NCBI GenBank assembly: GCA_014843695.1
Contig: CM026400.1
Location: forward strand, 36,316,234 to 36,380,233
DNA from: Archivesica marissinica
Lineage: Eukaryota > Mollusca > Bivalvia > Venerida > Vesicomyidae
Reading direction: 5' to 3'
DNA length: 64,000 nucleotides
Shown here piece after piece: positions 49,855 to 59,934 of this stretch; position 1 is the first letter of the stretch, and every line of letters begins with the position of its first letter. A program made the translations under genes and the position numbers. Under the pieces are notes generated by a model. The model was not told the origin of the DNA. It saw nothing but the letters and a program-made list of their open reading frames with translations, and ran no database searches.

Positions 49855-50125
49855 ATATAACCCCACCCACCAACACAGTGATTCCAATATAGCCCCTCCC
49901 ACCAACAGTGATTCCAATATAGCCCCTCCCACCAACAGTGATTCCAATATAGCCCCTCCCACCAACAGTGATTCCAATATAGCCCCTCCCATCAACAGTG
50001 ATTCCAATATAACCCCTCCCACCAACAGTGATTCCAATATAACCCCTCCCACCAACAGTGATTCCAATATAGCCCCTCCCACCAACAGTGATTCCAATAT
50101 AGCCCCTCCCACCAATAGTGTATTA
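49855..50125 (-). repeat. 30-bp minisatellite
   Basis: Nine units of CAGTGATTCCAATATAGCCC plus CTCCCACCAA. It lies about 420 bp beyond the ATP13A1 stop in the gene's direction. The minus-strand open frame is a 10-residue repeat, not a gene. Confidence 0.93.
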
Positions 50126-50242
50126 CTACAACTACATATTATATACATGTACTCTTAGCATGTTAAAACAATGATTTGCCAGCCATTTTTAATAAATACA
50201 TTATTTATGTAATTACAGGTATACGCGCCGTTTACAATCCGG

Positions 50243-50344
50243 TTAAAACATTTTTTCAGCACAATTTTTTATCCAGTGTTTTGACTCTCGCTTGGTTTGC
50301 AAACCTTCATCAAATGATGGAACAGCACACTCGTGGTCCGCCAT
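50243..50344 (-). CDS. Unassigned short frame, possible first exon of a downstream gene
   Basis: On the minus strand a frame of 33 codons plus stop starts MADHECAVPSFDE and ends KNCAEKMF. The start sits in AATATGGCGGACC, which looks like an animal translation start. It begins 200 bp after the ATP13A1 stop in the same direction. A GAAG-GTTTGC junction inside it could be a donor, in which case it is a first coding exon. No family is recognised. It may equally be ATP13A1 3' untranslated sequence. Confidence 0.25.
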   Translation of the reverse strand: MADHECAVPSFDEGLQTKRESKHWIKNCAEKMF

Positions 50345-50362
50345 ATTCCTGGTTTTCATCAA

Positions 50363-50368
50363 TTTATT
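50363..50368 (-). terminator. Candidate polyadenylation signal for ATP13A1
   Basis: AATAAA on the minus strand, about 175 nt after the stop codon. It is a common hexamer in AT-rich DNA, so support is weak. Confidence 0.3.
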
Positions 50369-50543
50369 TATCTGCCTTTTTACACCATCTGTCTAGTTTA
50401 CAAGTCTTGGCGCAAAAGTTGGCTACCGTTATTCTATAACATTTGCCTGCTTTTCAAGATTCGTTAACATTTTCCTGCTTTTCAAGATTCGTTAAATGTA
50501 TAGATGTATATCTAAAATAAATGTCCCCTATGTTTTACTTTCA

Positions 50544-50651
50544 TCATCGTTTCTTCACTTTTGCATGTCCAAATATGAGTTGGAGTAGTCTGTCTATCAC
50601 AAAGGCTCCAACCATGTCTGCAGCCACCACTCCCAACACTGTGTTACGGAA
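50544..50651 (-). CDS. ATP13A1: P5A ATPase ATP13A1, exon K (last exon, helix M10, stop)
   Basis: The final coding exon, minus strand, after TATTTTTCAG. FRNTVLGVVAADMVGAF is followed by VIDRLLQLIFGHAKVKKR and the stop TGA. It joins in phase 0 to LPDE of exon J. The hydrophobic stretch is M10, and the basic tail after it resembles the short lysine-rich or polar C-termini of the family. It lies in contig C3 and reads opposite to exons A-H in contig C1. Confidence 0.88.
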   Translation of the reverse strand, partial: FRNTVLGVVAADMVGAFVIDRLLQLIFGHAKVKKR

Positions 50652-50654
50652 CTG

Positions 50655-50980
50655 AAAAATAAAACACAAACATCCACTAACTAGTGCTTTCAGCCATGTC
50701 TGTGTGTGTTTTACGTGTATTTATCGTCGCTACCGGTTGCCCATATGAGCGACGCCCCCTGAAGAGATTAGTTATTTTGGAGGATAGTGCATGCATGATA
50801 CAGACAGACCGATTCCAGAGTCTCCTCTGGTCCTTTTACGTGCACGGTGTAAAGCACCGACACCTCGGTTTAACGTCCCATCTGAAAGACTTGATTTTAT
50901 TAGGGTCAGAAGGGGGTCGAACGATCGAGCCAAGGCTTTAAAATAGGGAGAAGTGGGAGAGCAATCTGTTGAATCATGTA
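50655..50980. other. Interspersed repeat-like intron sequence between exons J and K
   Basis: It contains TTTTACGTGCACGGTGTAAA and GCACCGACACCTCGGTTTAA, words I associate with dispersed repeats in molluscan genomes. There is no second copy in this window to prove it. Confidence 0.35.
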
Positions 50981-51515
50981 CACTCAACAAAATTCCATGG
51001 AAGTCGTGATAGCGCTGTGGAAGTCGTGATAGCGCAGTGGATGCGCATTAGTTTCAGGTGCGAAAGGTTTGGGAGTTCGAACCCCGCTGGAGCCGTTACG
51101 ATTGTACCCTCAGGCAAGGCATTTAAATTCCATGTTGCCTCTTCTCTCTCCCTCGTGGCGATGGATTCCATCAGGAATGAGGTCTCAAGAGTGATTATAA
51201 GTTGTAATAACTTGTTTCGCAATCAAGCTAAAATAAATTTGTATAAACTTAGCAAAATTCCTAATCAGACACCTGGTATTTTATAATATTTGGAGCCAAT
51301 TAATAATCATACATTATAAAATGTTTTTGTAATGTTATTTAAATGTATTTTATCCAAAATGATTATACAGAAAGTCATGCATAACGATCTGTAATACAAT
51401 ATAACCAATAAGATGATATGAATATTGATATTATATGGATATTTGTTTGCTCCAAATACTGTAAAATACCAGGTGATCGAATAGCAATTTTGTGGAGTGC
51501 ATTAATTCATCAATT
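50981..51515. mobile_element. Long-TIR MITE interrupted by a SINE
   Basis: The left arm (CACTCAACAAAATTCC, then after the SINE CTAATCAGACACCTGGTATT and ATATTTGGAGC) is the inverse of the right arm near 51450-51510 (GCTCCAAATACTGTAAAATA, CCAGGTGATCG, GCAATTTTGTGGAGTG). The SINE at 50997-51253 splits the left arm. The right arm terminus passes into the 41-bp array. Confidence 0.78.
50997..51253 (+). mobile_element. SINE family 1 copy with 8-bp target duplication and duplicated head
   Basis: Full family-1 structure: head, B-box GAGTTCGAACCCCGC, body TGGCGATGGATTCCATCAGG, tail to TTTGTATAAACT. AAAATTCC is at 50989-50996 and 51254-51261. The head GGAAGTCGTGATAGCGC occurs twice in tandem, about 20 bp apart, before GGATGCGC: a two-copy version of the expansion seen in the 19-bp satellite. 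Confidence 0.92.
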
Positions 51516-51518
51516 GAC

Positions 51519-51752
51519 CTGTTAGCAATTTTGTTGAGTGTATAAATTCATCAGGTGACCTGTTAGCAATTTTGTTGAGTGTATAAATTCATCAGGTGAC
51601 CTGTTAGCAATTTTGTTGGGTGTATAAATTCATCAGGTGACCTGTTAGCAATTTTGTTGGGTGTATAAATTCATCAGGTGACCTGTTAGCAATTTTGTTG
51701 AGTGTATAAATTCATCAGGTGACCTGTTAGCAATTTTGTTGAGTATAAATTC
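51519..51752 (+). repeat. 41-bp array grown from a MITE terminus
   Basis: Units start at 51519, 51560, 51601, 51642, 51683 and 51724: CTGTTAGCAATTTTGTTGAG, TGTATAAATTCATCAGGTGA, C. GCAATTTTGTTGAGTG is the outer end of the MITE right arm just upstream. Confidence 0.92.
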
Positions 51753-51759
51753 AAGGGAG

Positions 51760-51895
51760 ACTATTTCACCCTCTAGCTTCAGCACTGAAGGGAGAAGTGA
51801 GGGAGCTCAGGATGACTATTTCTCCTACTTCACCCTCTAGCTCCAGCCCTGCAGGGAGAAGTGAGGCAGTCCAGGAGGGCTAGTTCTCCCAAATA
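51760..51895 (+). repeat. 65-bp repeat, two units
   Basis: Two units containing TTCACCCTCTAGCTCCAGCC and CTGCAGGGAGAAGTGAGG. The same unit is present in about eight copies at 55152-55670. Confidence 0.88.
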
Positions 51896-52036
51896 TGAAA
51901 CAGCACATAGAACAACATCTAGAGGATCATATTAATGAATAAAGAAACAAAAAATATCAGGACAAGGAACATGTTTTGGAGGTGGTTTTTGAGATGTTCC
52001 TCTGAACAAGAAATACGAATAACACAATTGACTTAC

Positions 52037-52180
52037 TTCATCCGGTAATTGCACAAGTTCAAAATACTCTGTTGCCTCGGGAACCAGTCCACTAACAAGG
52101 GCTATAATGGCACTGCCAGATATAGATAGACTGTACAACATAGGTTTATTATTCTGTAAACTCTCCATAAATGGTTCACC
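52037..52180 (-). CDS. ATP13A1: P5A ATPase ATP13A1, exon J' (duplicate copy in C3)
   Basis: 48 codons between TTATTTCCAG and GTAAGT on the minus strand, same boundaries as exon J at 55854-55997. GEPFMESLQNNKP leads to the helix YSLSISGSAIIALVSGLV. It differs from the C4 copy by Val for Ala in ALVSG. This copy is contiguous with exon K. The duplicate most likely reflects overlapping or haplotypic contigs, because surrounding repeats are duplicated in the same order. Confidence 0.88.
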
Positions 52181-52196
52181 CTGGAAATAAAAGGAT

Positions 52197-53515
52197 ATAG
52201 ATAACCAGTCTATAACACTATCCAATATAGATAACCAGTCTATAACACTATCCAATATAGATAACCAGTCTATAACACTATCCAATATAGATAACCAGTC
52301 TATAACACTATCCAATATAGATAACCAGTCTATAACACTATCCAATATAGATAACCAGTCTATAACACTATCCAATATAGTAACCAGTCTATAACACTAC
52401 CAATATAATAACCAGTCTATAACACTACCAATATAATAACCAGTCTATAACACTACCAATATAATAACCAGTCTATAACACTATCCAATATAATAACCAG
52501 TCTATAACACTACCAATATAATAACCAGTCTATAACACTACCAATATAATAACCAGTCTATAACACTACCAATATAGATAACCAGTCTATAACACTACCA
52601 ATATAATAACCAGTCTATAACACTACCAATATACAAACACACCAAAAAAACCACAAACACAAAACCACAAACACACCAATATAGATAACCAGTCTATAAC
52701 ACTACCAATATAGATAACCAGTCTATAACACTATCCAATATAGATAACCAGTCTATAACACTATCCAATATAGATAACCAGTCTATAACACTATCCAATA
52801 TAGATAACCAGTCTATAACACTATCCAATATAGATAACCAGTCTATAACACTATCCAATATAGATAACCAGTCTATAACACTATCCAATATAGATAACCA
52901 GTCTATAACACTATCCAATATAGATAACCAGTCTATAACACTATCCAATATAGATAACCAGTCTATAACACTATCCAAAAAAACCAAAAACAACATATAG
53001 ATAACCAGTCTATAACACTATCCAATATAGTTAACCAGTCTATAACACTATCCAATATAGATAACCAGTCTATAACACTATCCAATATAGTTAACCAGTC
53101 TATAACACTATCCAATATAGATAACCAGTCTATAACACTATCCAATATAGTTAACCAGTCTATAACACTATCCAATATAGTTAACCAGTCTATAACACTA
53201 CCAGATATAGATAACCAGTCTATAACACTATCCAATATAGTTAACCAGTCTATAACACTACCAGATATAGATAACCAGTCTATAACACTATCCACTATAG
53301 ATAACCAGTCTATAACACTGCCACTATAGTCTATAACACTATCCAATATAGATAACCAGTCTATAACACTACCAGATATAGATAACCAGTCTATAACACT
53401 GCCACTATAGTCTATAACACTATCCAATATAGATAACCAGTCTATAACACTACCAGATATAGTTAACCAATCTATAACACTACCAGATATACATAACCAG
53501 TCTATAACACTATCT
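52197..53515 (-). repeat. 30-bp array upstream of exon J'
   Basis: About 45 units of TATAGATAACCAGTCTATAA plus CACTATCCAA (plus strand), with shorter 24-29 bp variants at 52380-52640. The first unit begins about 15 bp upstream of the exon acceptor. Frames of ten-residue repeats on the minus strand are artefacts, even where they run into exon J'. Confidence 0.95.
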
Positions 53516-54151
53516 GGGGGCTTATATAGGGGAACCTGTGGGCTATATAGGGTGACCTATGGAAGATATTGGTGGTCTGGGGTTCATAAGTGGGTAACCA
53601 TGGCGATTATATGTGGCGACATGAGGGTTATATATGAGGTGTGGGGTTCATAGAGGGTGACCTGGGCTTATATATGAGGTGTGGGGCTCATAAAGGGCGA
53701 CCTGGGCGTATATATGATTACATGGGGTTATAAATACATGAGGTGTGGGGTTCATAGAGGGCGACCTGGGCTTATATATGACATGGGGTTATAAATACAT
53801 GAGGTGTGGGGTTCATAGAGGGTTATATATGGTGACATGGGGGTTATATTGGGGGCCTGGGGGTTGCATATCTGCTCTGGGGTTCATAGATGACCTGGTA
53901 TTTACATATGATGACCTGGGGGAATATAGATATTAGTAGCGCAACCTTGGTTTATATATAGGGGCCTGGCATTTATACAGGGTGGCCTAGGGGGTTATAT
54001 AGGGGCCTGGCATTTATAGAGGGTGGTGGCCTGGGGGTTATATAGGGGCCTGGCATTTATAGAGGGTGATGGCCTGGGGGTTATATAGGGGCCTGGCATT
54101 TATAGAGGGTGGTGGCCTGGGGGTTATATAGGGGCCTGGCATTTATAGAGG
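53516..54151. repeat. Diverged G-rich array (C3 copy), cut by gap
   Basis: Loosely repeated words such as GGGGTTATATAGGGGCCTGG and CATTTATAGAGGGTGGTGG, becoming regular (about 42 bp) near the gap. It matches 58871-59570 in order. Confidence 0.85.
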
Positions 54152-55151
54152 NNNNNNNNNNNNNNNNNNNNNNNNNNNNNNNNNNNNNNNNNNNNNNNNN
54201 NNNNNNNNNNNNNNNNNNNNNNNNNNNNNNNNNNNNNNNNNNNNNNNNNNNNNNNNNNNNNNNNNNNNNNNNNNNNNNNNNNNNNNNNNNNNNNNNNNNN
54301 NNNNNNNNNNNNNNNNNNNNNNNNNNNNNNNNNNNNNNNNNNNNNNNNNNNNNNNNNNNNNNNNNNNNNNNNNNNNNNNNNNNNNNNNNNNNNNNNNNNN
54401 NNNNNNNNNNNNNNNNNNNNNNNNNNNNNNNNNNNNNNNNNNNNNNNNNNNNNNNNNNNNNNNNNNNNNNNNNNNNNNNNNNNNNNNNNNNNNNNNNNNN
54501 NNNNNNNNNNNNNNNNNNNNNNNNNNNNNNNNNNNNNNNNNNNNNNNNNNNNNNNNNNNNNNNNNNNNNNNNNNNNNNNNNNNNNNNNNNNNNNNNNNNN
54601 NNNNNNNNNNNNNNNNNNNNNNNNNNNNNNNNNNNNNNNNNNNNNNNNNNNNNNNNNNNNNNNNNNNNNNNNNNNNNNNNNNNNNNNNNNNNNNNNNNNN
54701 NNNNNNNNNNNNNNNNNNNNNNNNNNNNNNNNNNNNNNNNNNNNNNNNNNNNNNNNNNNNNNNNNNNNNNNNNNNNNNNNNNNNNNNNNNNNNNNNNNNN
54801 NNNNNNNNNNNNNNNNNNNNNNNNNNNNNNNNNNNNNNNNNNNNNNNNNNNNNNNNNNNNNNNNNNNNNNNNNNNNNNNNNNNNNNNNNNNNNNNNNNNN
54901 NNNNNNNNNNNNNNNNNNNNNNNNNNNNNNNNNNNNNNNNNNNNNNNNNNNNNNNNNNNNNNNNNNNNNNNNNNNNNNNNNNNNNNNNNNNNNNNNNNNN
55001 NNNNNNNNNNNNNNNNNNNNNNNNNNNNNNNNNNNNNNNNNNNNNNNNNNNNNNNNNNNNNNNNNNNNNNNNNNNNNNNNNNNNNNNNNNNNNNNNNNNN
55101 NNNNNNNNNNNNNNNNNNNNNNNNNNNNNNNNNNNNNNNNNNNNNNNNNNN
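54152..55151. other. Assembly gap, 1,000 N
   Basis: Exactly 1,000 undetermined bases. The sequence before it is found again at about 59460-59660, and the sequence after it at 51760-51895, so the gap joins overlapping contigs. Confidence 0.99.
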
Positions 55152-55670
55152 ACTTATTTCTCCCACTTCACCCTCTAGCTCCAGCCCTGCAGGGAGAAGT
55201 GAGGGAGCTCAGGAAGACTTATTTCTCCCACTTCACCCTCTAGCTCCAGCCCTGCAGGGAGAAGTGAGGGAGCTCAGGATGACTTATTTCTCCCACTTCA
55301 CCCTCTAGCTCCAGCCCTGCAGGGAGAAGTGAGGGAGCTCAGGATGACTTATTTCTCCCACTTCACCCTCTAGCTCCAGCCCTGCAGGGAGAAGTGAGGG
55401 AGCTCAGGATGACTTATTTCTCCCACTTCACCCTCTAGCTCCAGCCCTGCAGGGAGAAGTGAGGGAGCTCAGGATGACTTATTTCTCCCACTTCACCCTC
55501 TAGCTCCAGCCCTGCAGGGAGAAGTGAGGGAGCTCAGGATGACTTATTTCTCCCACTTCACCCTCTAGCTCCAGCCCTGCAGGGAGAAGTGAGGGAGCTC
55601 AAGATGACTTATTTCTCCCACTTCACCCTCTAGCTCCAGCCCTGCAGGGAGAAGTGAGGCAGTCCAGGAG
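55152..55670 (+). repeat. 65-bp array
   Basis: About eight units of GAGGGAGCTCAGGATGACTT, ATTTCTCCCACTTCACCCTC, TAGCTCCAGCCCTGCAGGGA, GAAGT. GGGAGAAGTGAGG and its near-complement CTCCCACTTCACC make each unit partly self-complementary. Confidence 0.94.
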
Positions 55671-55853
55671 GGCTAGTTCTCCCAAATATGAAACAGCACA
55701 TAGAACAACATCTAGAGGATCATATTAATGAAGCACATGGAACAACATCTAGAGGATCATATTAATGAATAAAGAAACAAAAAATATCGGGACAAGGAAC
55801 ATGTTTTGAGATGTTCCTCTGAACAAGAAATATGAATAACACAATTGACTTAC

Positions 55854-55997
55854 TTCATCCGGTAATTGCACAAGTTCAAAATACTCTGTTGCCTCGGGAA
55901 CCAGTCCACTAGCAAGGGCTATAATGGCACTGCCAGATATAGATAGACTGTACAACATAGGTTTATTATTCTGTAAACTCTCCATAAATGGTTCACC
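55854..55997 (-). CDS. ATP13A1: P5A ATPase ATP13A1, exon J (helix M9)
   Basis: 48 codons, phase 0 at both ends, between TTATTTCCAG and GTAAGT. GEPFMESLQNNKPMLYSL follows the NYK end of exon I; YKGEPFMES is a conserved P5A string. ISGSAIIALASGLV is the M9 helix, followed by PEATEYFELVQLPDE. It reads minus in contig C4, collinear with exon I but opposite to A-H. Confidence 0.93.
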
Positions 55998-56010
55998 CTG
56001 GAAATAAAAG

Positions 56011-58870
56011 GATATAGATAACCAGTCTATAACACTATCCAATATAGATAACCAGTCTATAACACTATCCAATATAGATAACCAGTCTATAACACTATCC
56101 AATATAGATAACCAGTCTATAACACTATCCAATATAGATAACCAGTCTATAACACTATCCAATATAGATAACCAGTCTATAACACTATCCAATATAGATA
56201 ACCAGTCTATAACACTATCCAATATAGATAACCAGTCTATAACACTATCCAATATAGATAACCAGTCTATAACACTATCCAATATAGATAACCAGTCTAT
56301 AACACTATCCAATATAGATAACCAGTCTATAACACTATCCAATATAGATAACCAGTCTATAACACTATCCAATATAGATAACCAGTCTATAACACTATCC
56401 AATATAGATAACCAGTCTATAACACTATCCAATATAGATAACCAGTCTATAACACTATCCAATATAGATAACCAGTCTATAACACTATCCAATATAGATA
56501 ACCAGTCTATAACACTATCCAATATAGATAACCAGTCTATAACACTATCCAATATAGATAACCAGTCTATAACACTATACAATATAGTTAACCAGTCTAT
56601 AACACTACCAGATATACATAACCAGTCTATAACACTACCAGATATAGATAACCAGTCTATAACACTACCAGATATACATAACCAGTCTATAACACTACCA
56701 GATATACATAACCAGATATACATAACCAGTCTATAACACTACCAGATATACATAACCAGTCTATAACACTACCAGATATAGATAACCAGTCTATAACACT
56801 ACCAGATATAGATAACCAGTCTATAACATTACCAGATATAGATAACCAGTCTATAACACTACCAGATATACATAACCAGTCTATAACACTACCAGATATA
56901 CATAACCAGTCTATAACACTACCAGATATAGATAACCAGTCTATAACACTACCAGATATAGATAACCAGTCTATAACATTACCAGATATAGATAACCAGT
57001 CTATAACACTACCAGATATACATAACCAGTCTATAACACTACCAGATATACATAACCAGTCTATAACACTACCAGATATAGATAACCAGTCTATAACACT
57101 ACCAGATATAGATAACCAGTCTATAACATTACCAGATATAGATAACCAGTCTATAACACTACCAGATATAGATAACCAGTCTATAACATTACCAGATATA
57201 GATAACCAGTCTATAACATTACCAGATATAGACTGGTTATCTATATCTGGTAATCTATAACATTACCAGATATAGATAACCAGTCTATAACACTATCCAG
57301 ATATAGATAACCAGTCTATAACACTATCCAGATATAGATAACCAGTCTATACCACTATCCACTATAGATAGCCAGTCTATAACACTATCCACTATAGATA
57401 GCCAGTCTATAGCACTATCCAATATAGTTAACCAGGTTGTCTATAACACTATCCAGATAACCAGTCTATAACACTACCAGATATAGATAACCAGTCTATA
57501 ACACTACCAGATATAGATAACCAGTCTATAACACTACCAGATATAGATAACCAGTCTATAACACTACCAGATATAGATAACCAGTCTATAACACTACCAG
57601 ATATACATAACCAGTCTATAACACTACCAGATATAGATAACCAGTCTATAACACTACCAGATATAGATAACCAGTCTATAACATTACCAGATATAGATAA
57701 CCAGTCTATAACACTACCAGATATACATAACCAGTCTATAACACTACCAGATATACATAACCAGTCTATAACACTACCAGATATAGATAACCAGTCTATA
57801 ACACTACCAGATATAGATAACCAGTCTATAACATTACCAGATATAGATAACCAGTCTATAACACTACCAGATATACATAACCAGTCTATAACACTACCAG
57901 ATATACATAACCAGTCTATAACACTACCAGATATAGATAACCAGTCTATAACACTACCAGATATAGATAACCAGTCTATAACATTACCAGATATAGATAA
58001 CCAGTCTATAACACTACCAGATATAGATAACCAGTCTATAACATTACCAGATATAGATAACCAGTCTATAACATTACCAGATATAGACTGGTTATCTATA
58101 TCTGGTAATCTATAACATTACCAGATATAGATAACCAGTCTATAACACTATCCAGATATAGATAACCAGTCTATAACACTATCCAGATATAGATAACCAG
58201 TCTATACCACTATCCACTATAGATAGCCAGTCTATAACACTATCCACTATAGATAGCCAGTCTATAGCACTATCCAATATAGTTAACCAGGTTGTCTATA
58301 ACACTATCCAGATAACCAGTCTATAACACTACCAGATATAGATAACCAGTCTATAACACTACCAGATATAGATAACCAGTCTATAACACTACCAGATATA
58401 GATAACCAGTCTATAACACTACCAGATATAGATAACCAGTCTATAACACTACCAGATATACATAACCAGTCTATAACACTACCAGATATAGATAACCAGT
58501 CTATAACACTACCAGATATAGATAACCAGTCTATAACACTACCAGATATAGATAACCAGTCTATAACACTACCAGATATAGATAACCAGTCTATAACACT
58601 ACCAGATATAGATAACCAGTCTATAACACTACCAGATATAGATAACCAGTCTATAACACTACCAGATATAGATAACCAGTCTATAACACTACCAGATATA
58701 GATAACCAGTCTATAACACTACCAGATATAGATAACCAGTCTATAACACTACCAGATATAGATAACCAGTCTATAACACTACCAGATATAGTTAACCAGT
58801 CTATAACACTACCAGATATACATAACCAGTCTATAACACTACCAGATATACATAACCAGTCTATAACACT
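56011..58870 (-). repeat. 30-bp array upstream of exon J with 855-bp higher-order repeat
   Basis: About 95 units. The part nearest the exon is homogeneous (AACACTATCCAATATAGATA type); farther away ACCAGATATAGATAACC and ACCAGATATACATAACC types alternate. Marker blocks recur 855 bp apart (57231 and 58086; 57434 and 58289). One inverted unit in each block creates a perfect palindrome. This is the larger counterpart of 52197-53515. Confidence 0.95.
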
Positions 58871-59720
58871 ATCTGGGGGCTTATATAGGGGAACCTGTGG
58901 GCTATATAGGGTGACCTATGGAAGATATTGGTGGTCTGGGGTTCATAGTGGGTAACCATGGCGATTATATGTGGCGACATGAGGGTTATATATGAGGTGT
59001 GGGGTTCATAGAGGGTGACCTGGGCTTATATATGAGGTGTGGGGCTCATAAAGGGCGACCTGTGCTTATATATGGGGGTTATATATGAGGTGTGGGGCTC
59101 ATAAAGGGTGACCTGGGCGTATATATGATTACATGGGGTTATAAATACATGAGGTGTGGGGTTCATAGAGGGTGACATGGGGTTATAAATACATGAGGTG
59201 TGGGGTTCATAGAGGGTGACCTGGTCTTATATATGGTGACATGAGGGTTATATATGGTGACATGGGGGTTATATTGGGGGCCTGGGGGTTGCATATCTGC
59301 TCTGGGGTTCATAGATGACCTGGTATTTACATATGATGACCTGGGGGAATATAGATATTAGTAGCGCAACCTTGGTTTATATATAGGGGCCTGGCATTTA
59401 TACAGGGTGGCCTAGGGGGTTATATAGGGGCCTGGCATTTATAGAGGGTGGTGGCCTGGGGGTTATATAGGGGCCTGGCATTTATAGAGGGTGATGGCCT
59501 GGGGGTTATATAGGGGCCTGGCATTTATAGAGGGTGGTGGCCTGGGGGTTATATAGGGGCCTGGCATTTATAGAGGGTGGTGGCCTGGGGGTTATATAGG
59601 GGCCTGGCATTTATAGAGGGTGGTGGCCTGGGGGTTATATAGGGGCCTGGCATTTATAGAGGGTGGCCTAGGGGTTATATTGGGGGCACTGGGGTTCATA
59701 GAGGGCGCCCTGGTAGTTAT
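58871..59720. repeat. Diverged G-rich array (C4 copy)
   Basis: Same order of sequence as 53516-54151, starting CTGGGGGCTTATATAGGGGA. It ends with about seven regular units of GGGGTTATATAGGGGCCTGG plus CATTTATAGAGGGTGGTGGC. It fills the intron between exons I and J together with the 30-bp array. Confidence 0.87.
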
Positions 59721-59772
59721 TTAGGGCGAGCCATCATATTCCGAAGAATTGCTATGTATCGATCTTACTTAC

Positions 59773-59881
59773 CTTATAATTGACAGCGAATGTTGAGAGT
59801 TGAAGCGACATGGAAATGATATAGACAGTTGTATTGAGAATGTTTGGGGCAAACTTTGCTTCTAGATCAACCTTCTCTTCT
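59773..59881 (-). CDS. ATP13A1: P5A ATPase ATP13A1, exon I (helix M8)
   Basis: Minus strand, between TCTGTTTTCAG and GTAAGT. One base completes Arg from exon H, then 36 codons: [18 protein letters not shown] followed by [21 protein letters not shown]...F.P...N...I/VYI....Q..TFA.NY is a clear P5A pattern around M8. The phase fit with exon H (two bases plus one) across contigs of opposite orientation is strong evidence that they belong to one gene. Confidence 0.94.
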
Positions 59882-59934
59882 CTGAAAACAGAAGAAATAA
59901 ATATAACCACCCATTAACCTTTGTGAAGTCGTGA

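Noticed and set aside
51932..56723. Single minus-strand frames that fuse the ten-residue 30-bp repeat with exon J sequence
   Set aside because: A clear acceptor (TTATTTCCAG) separates the array from the exon, and exon I joins exon J in phase; the repeat part is intron.
19195..59881. Natural trans-splicing or a functional split gene on two strands
   Set aside because: The strand switch coincides with fixed-size assembly gaps, and overlapping contig ends show misorientation; assembly error is sufficient.
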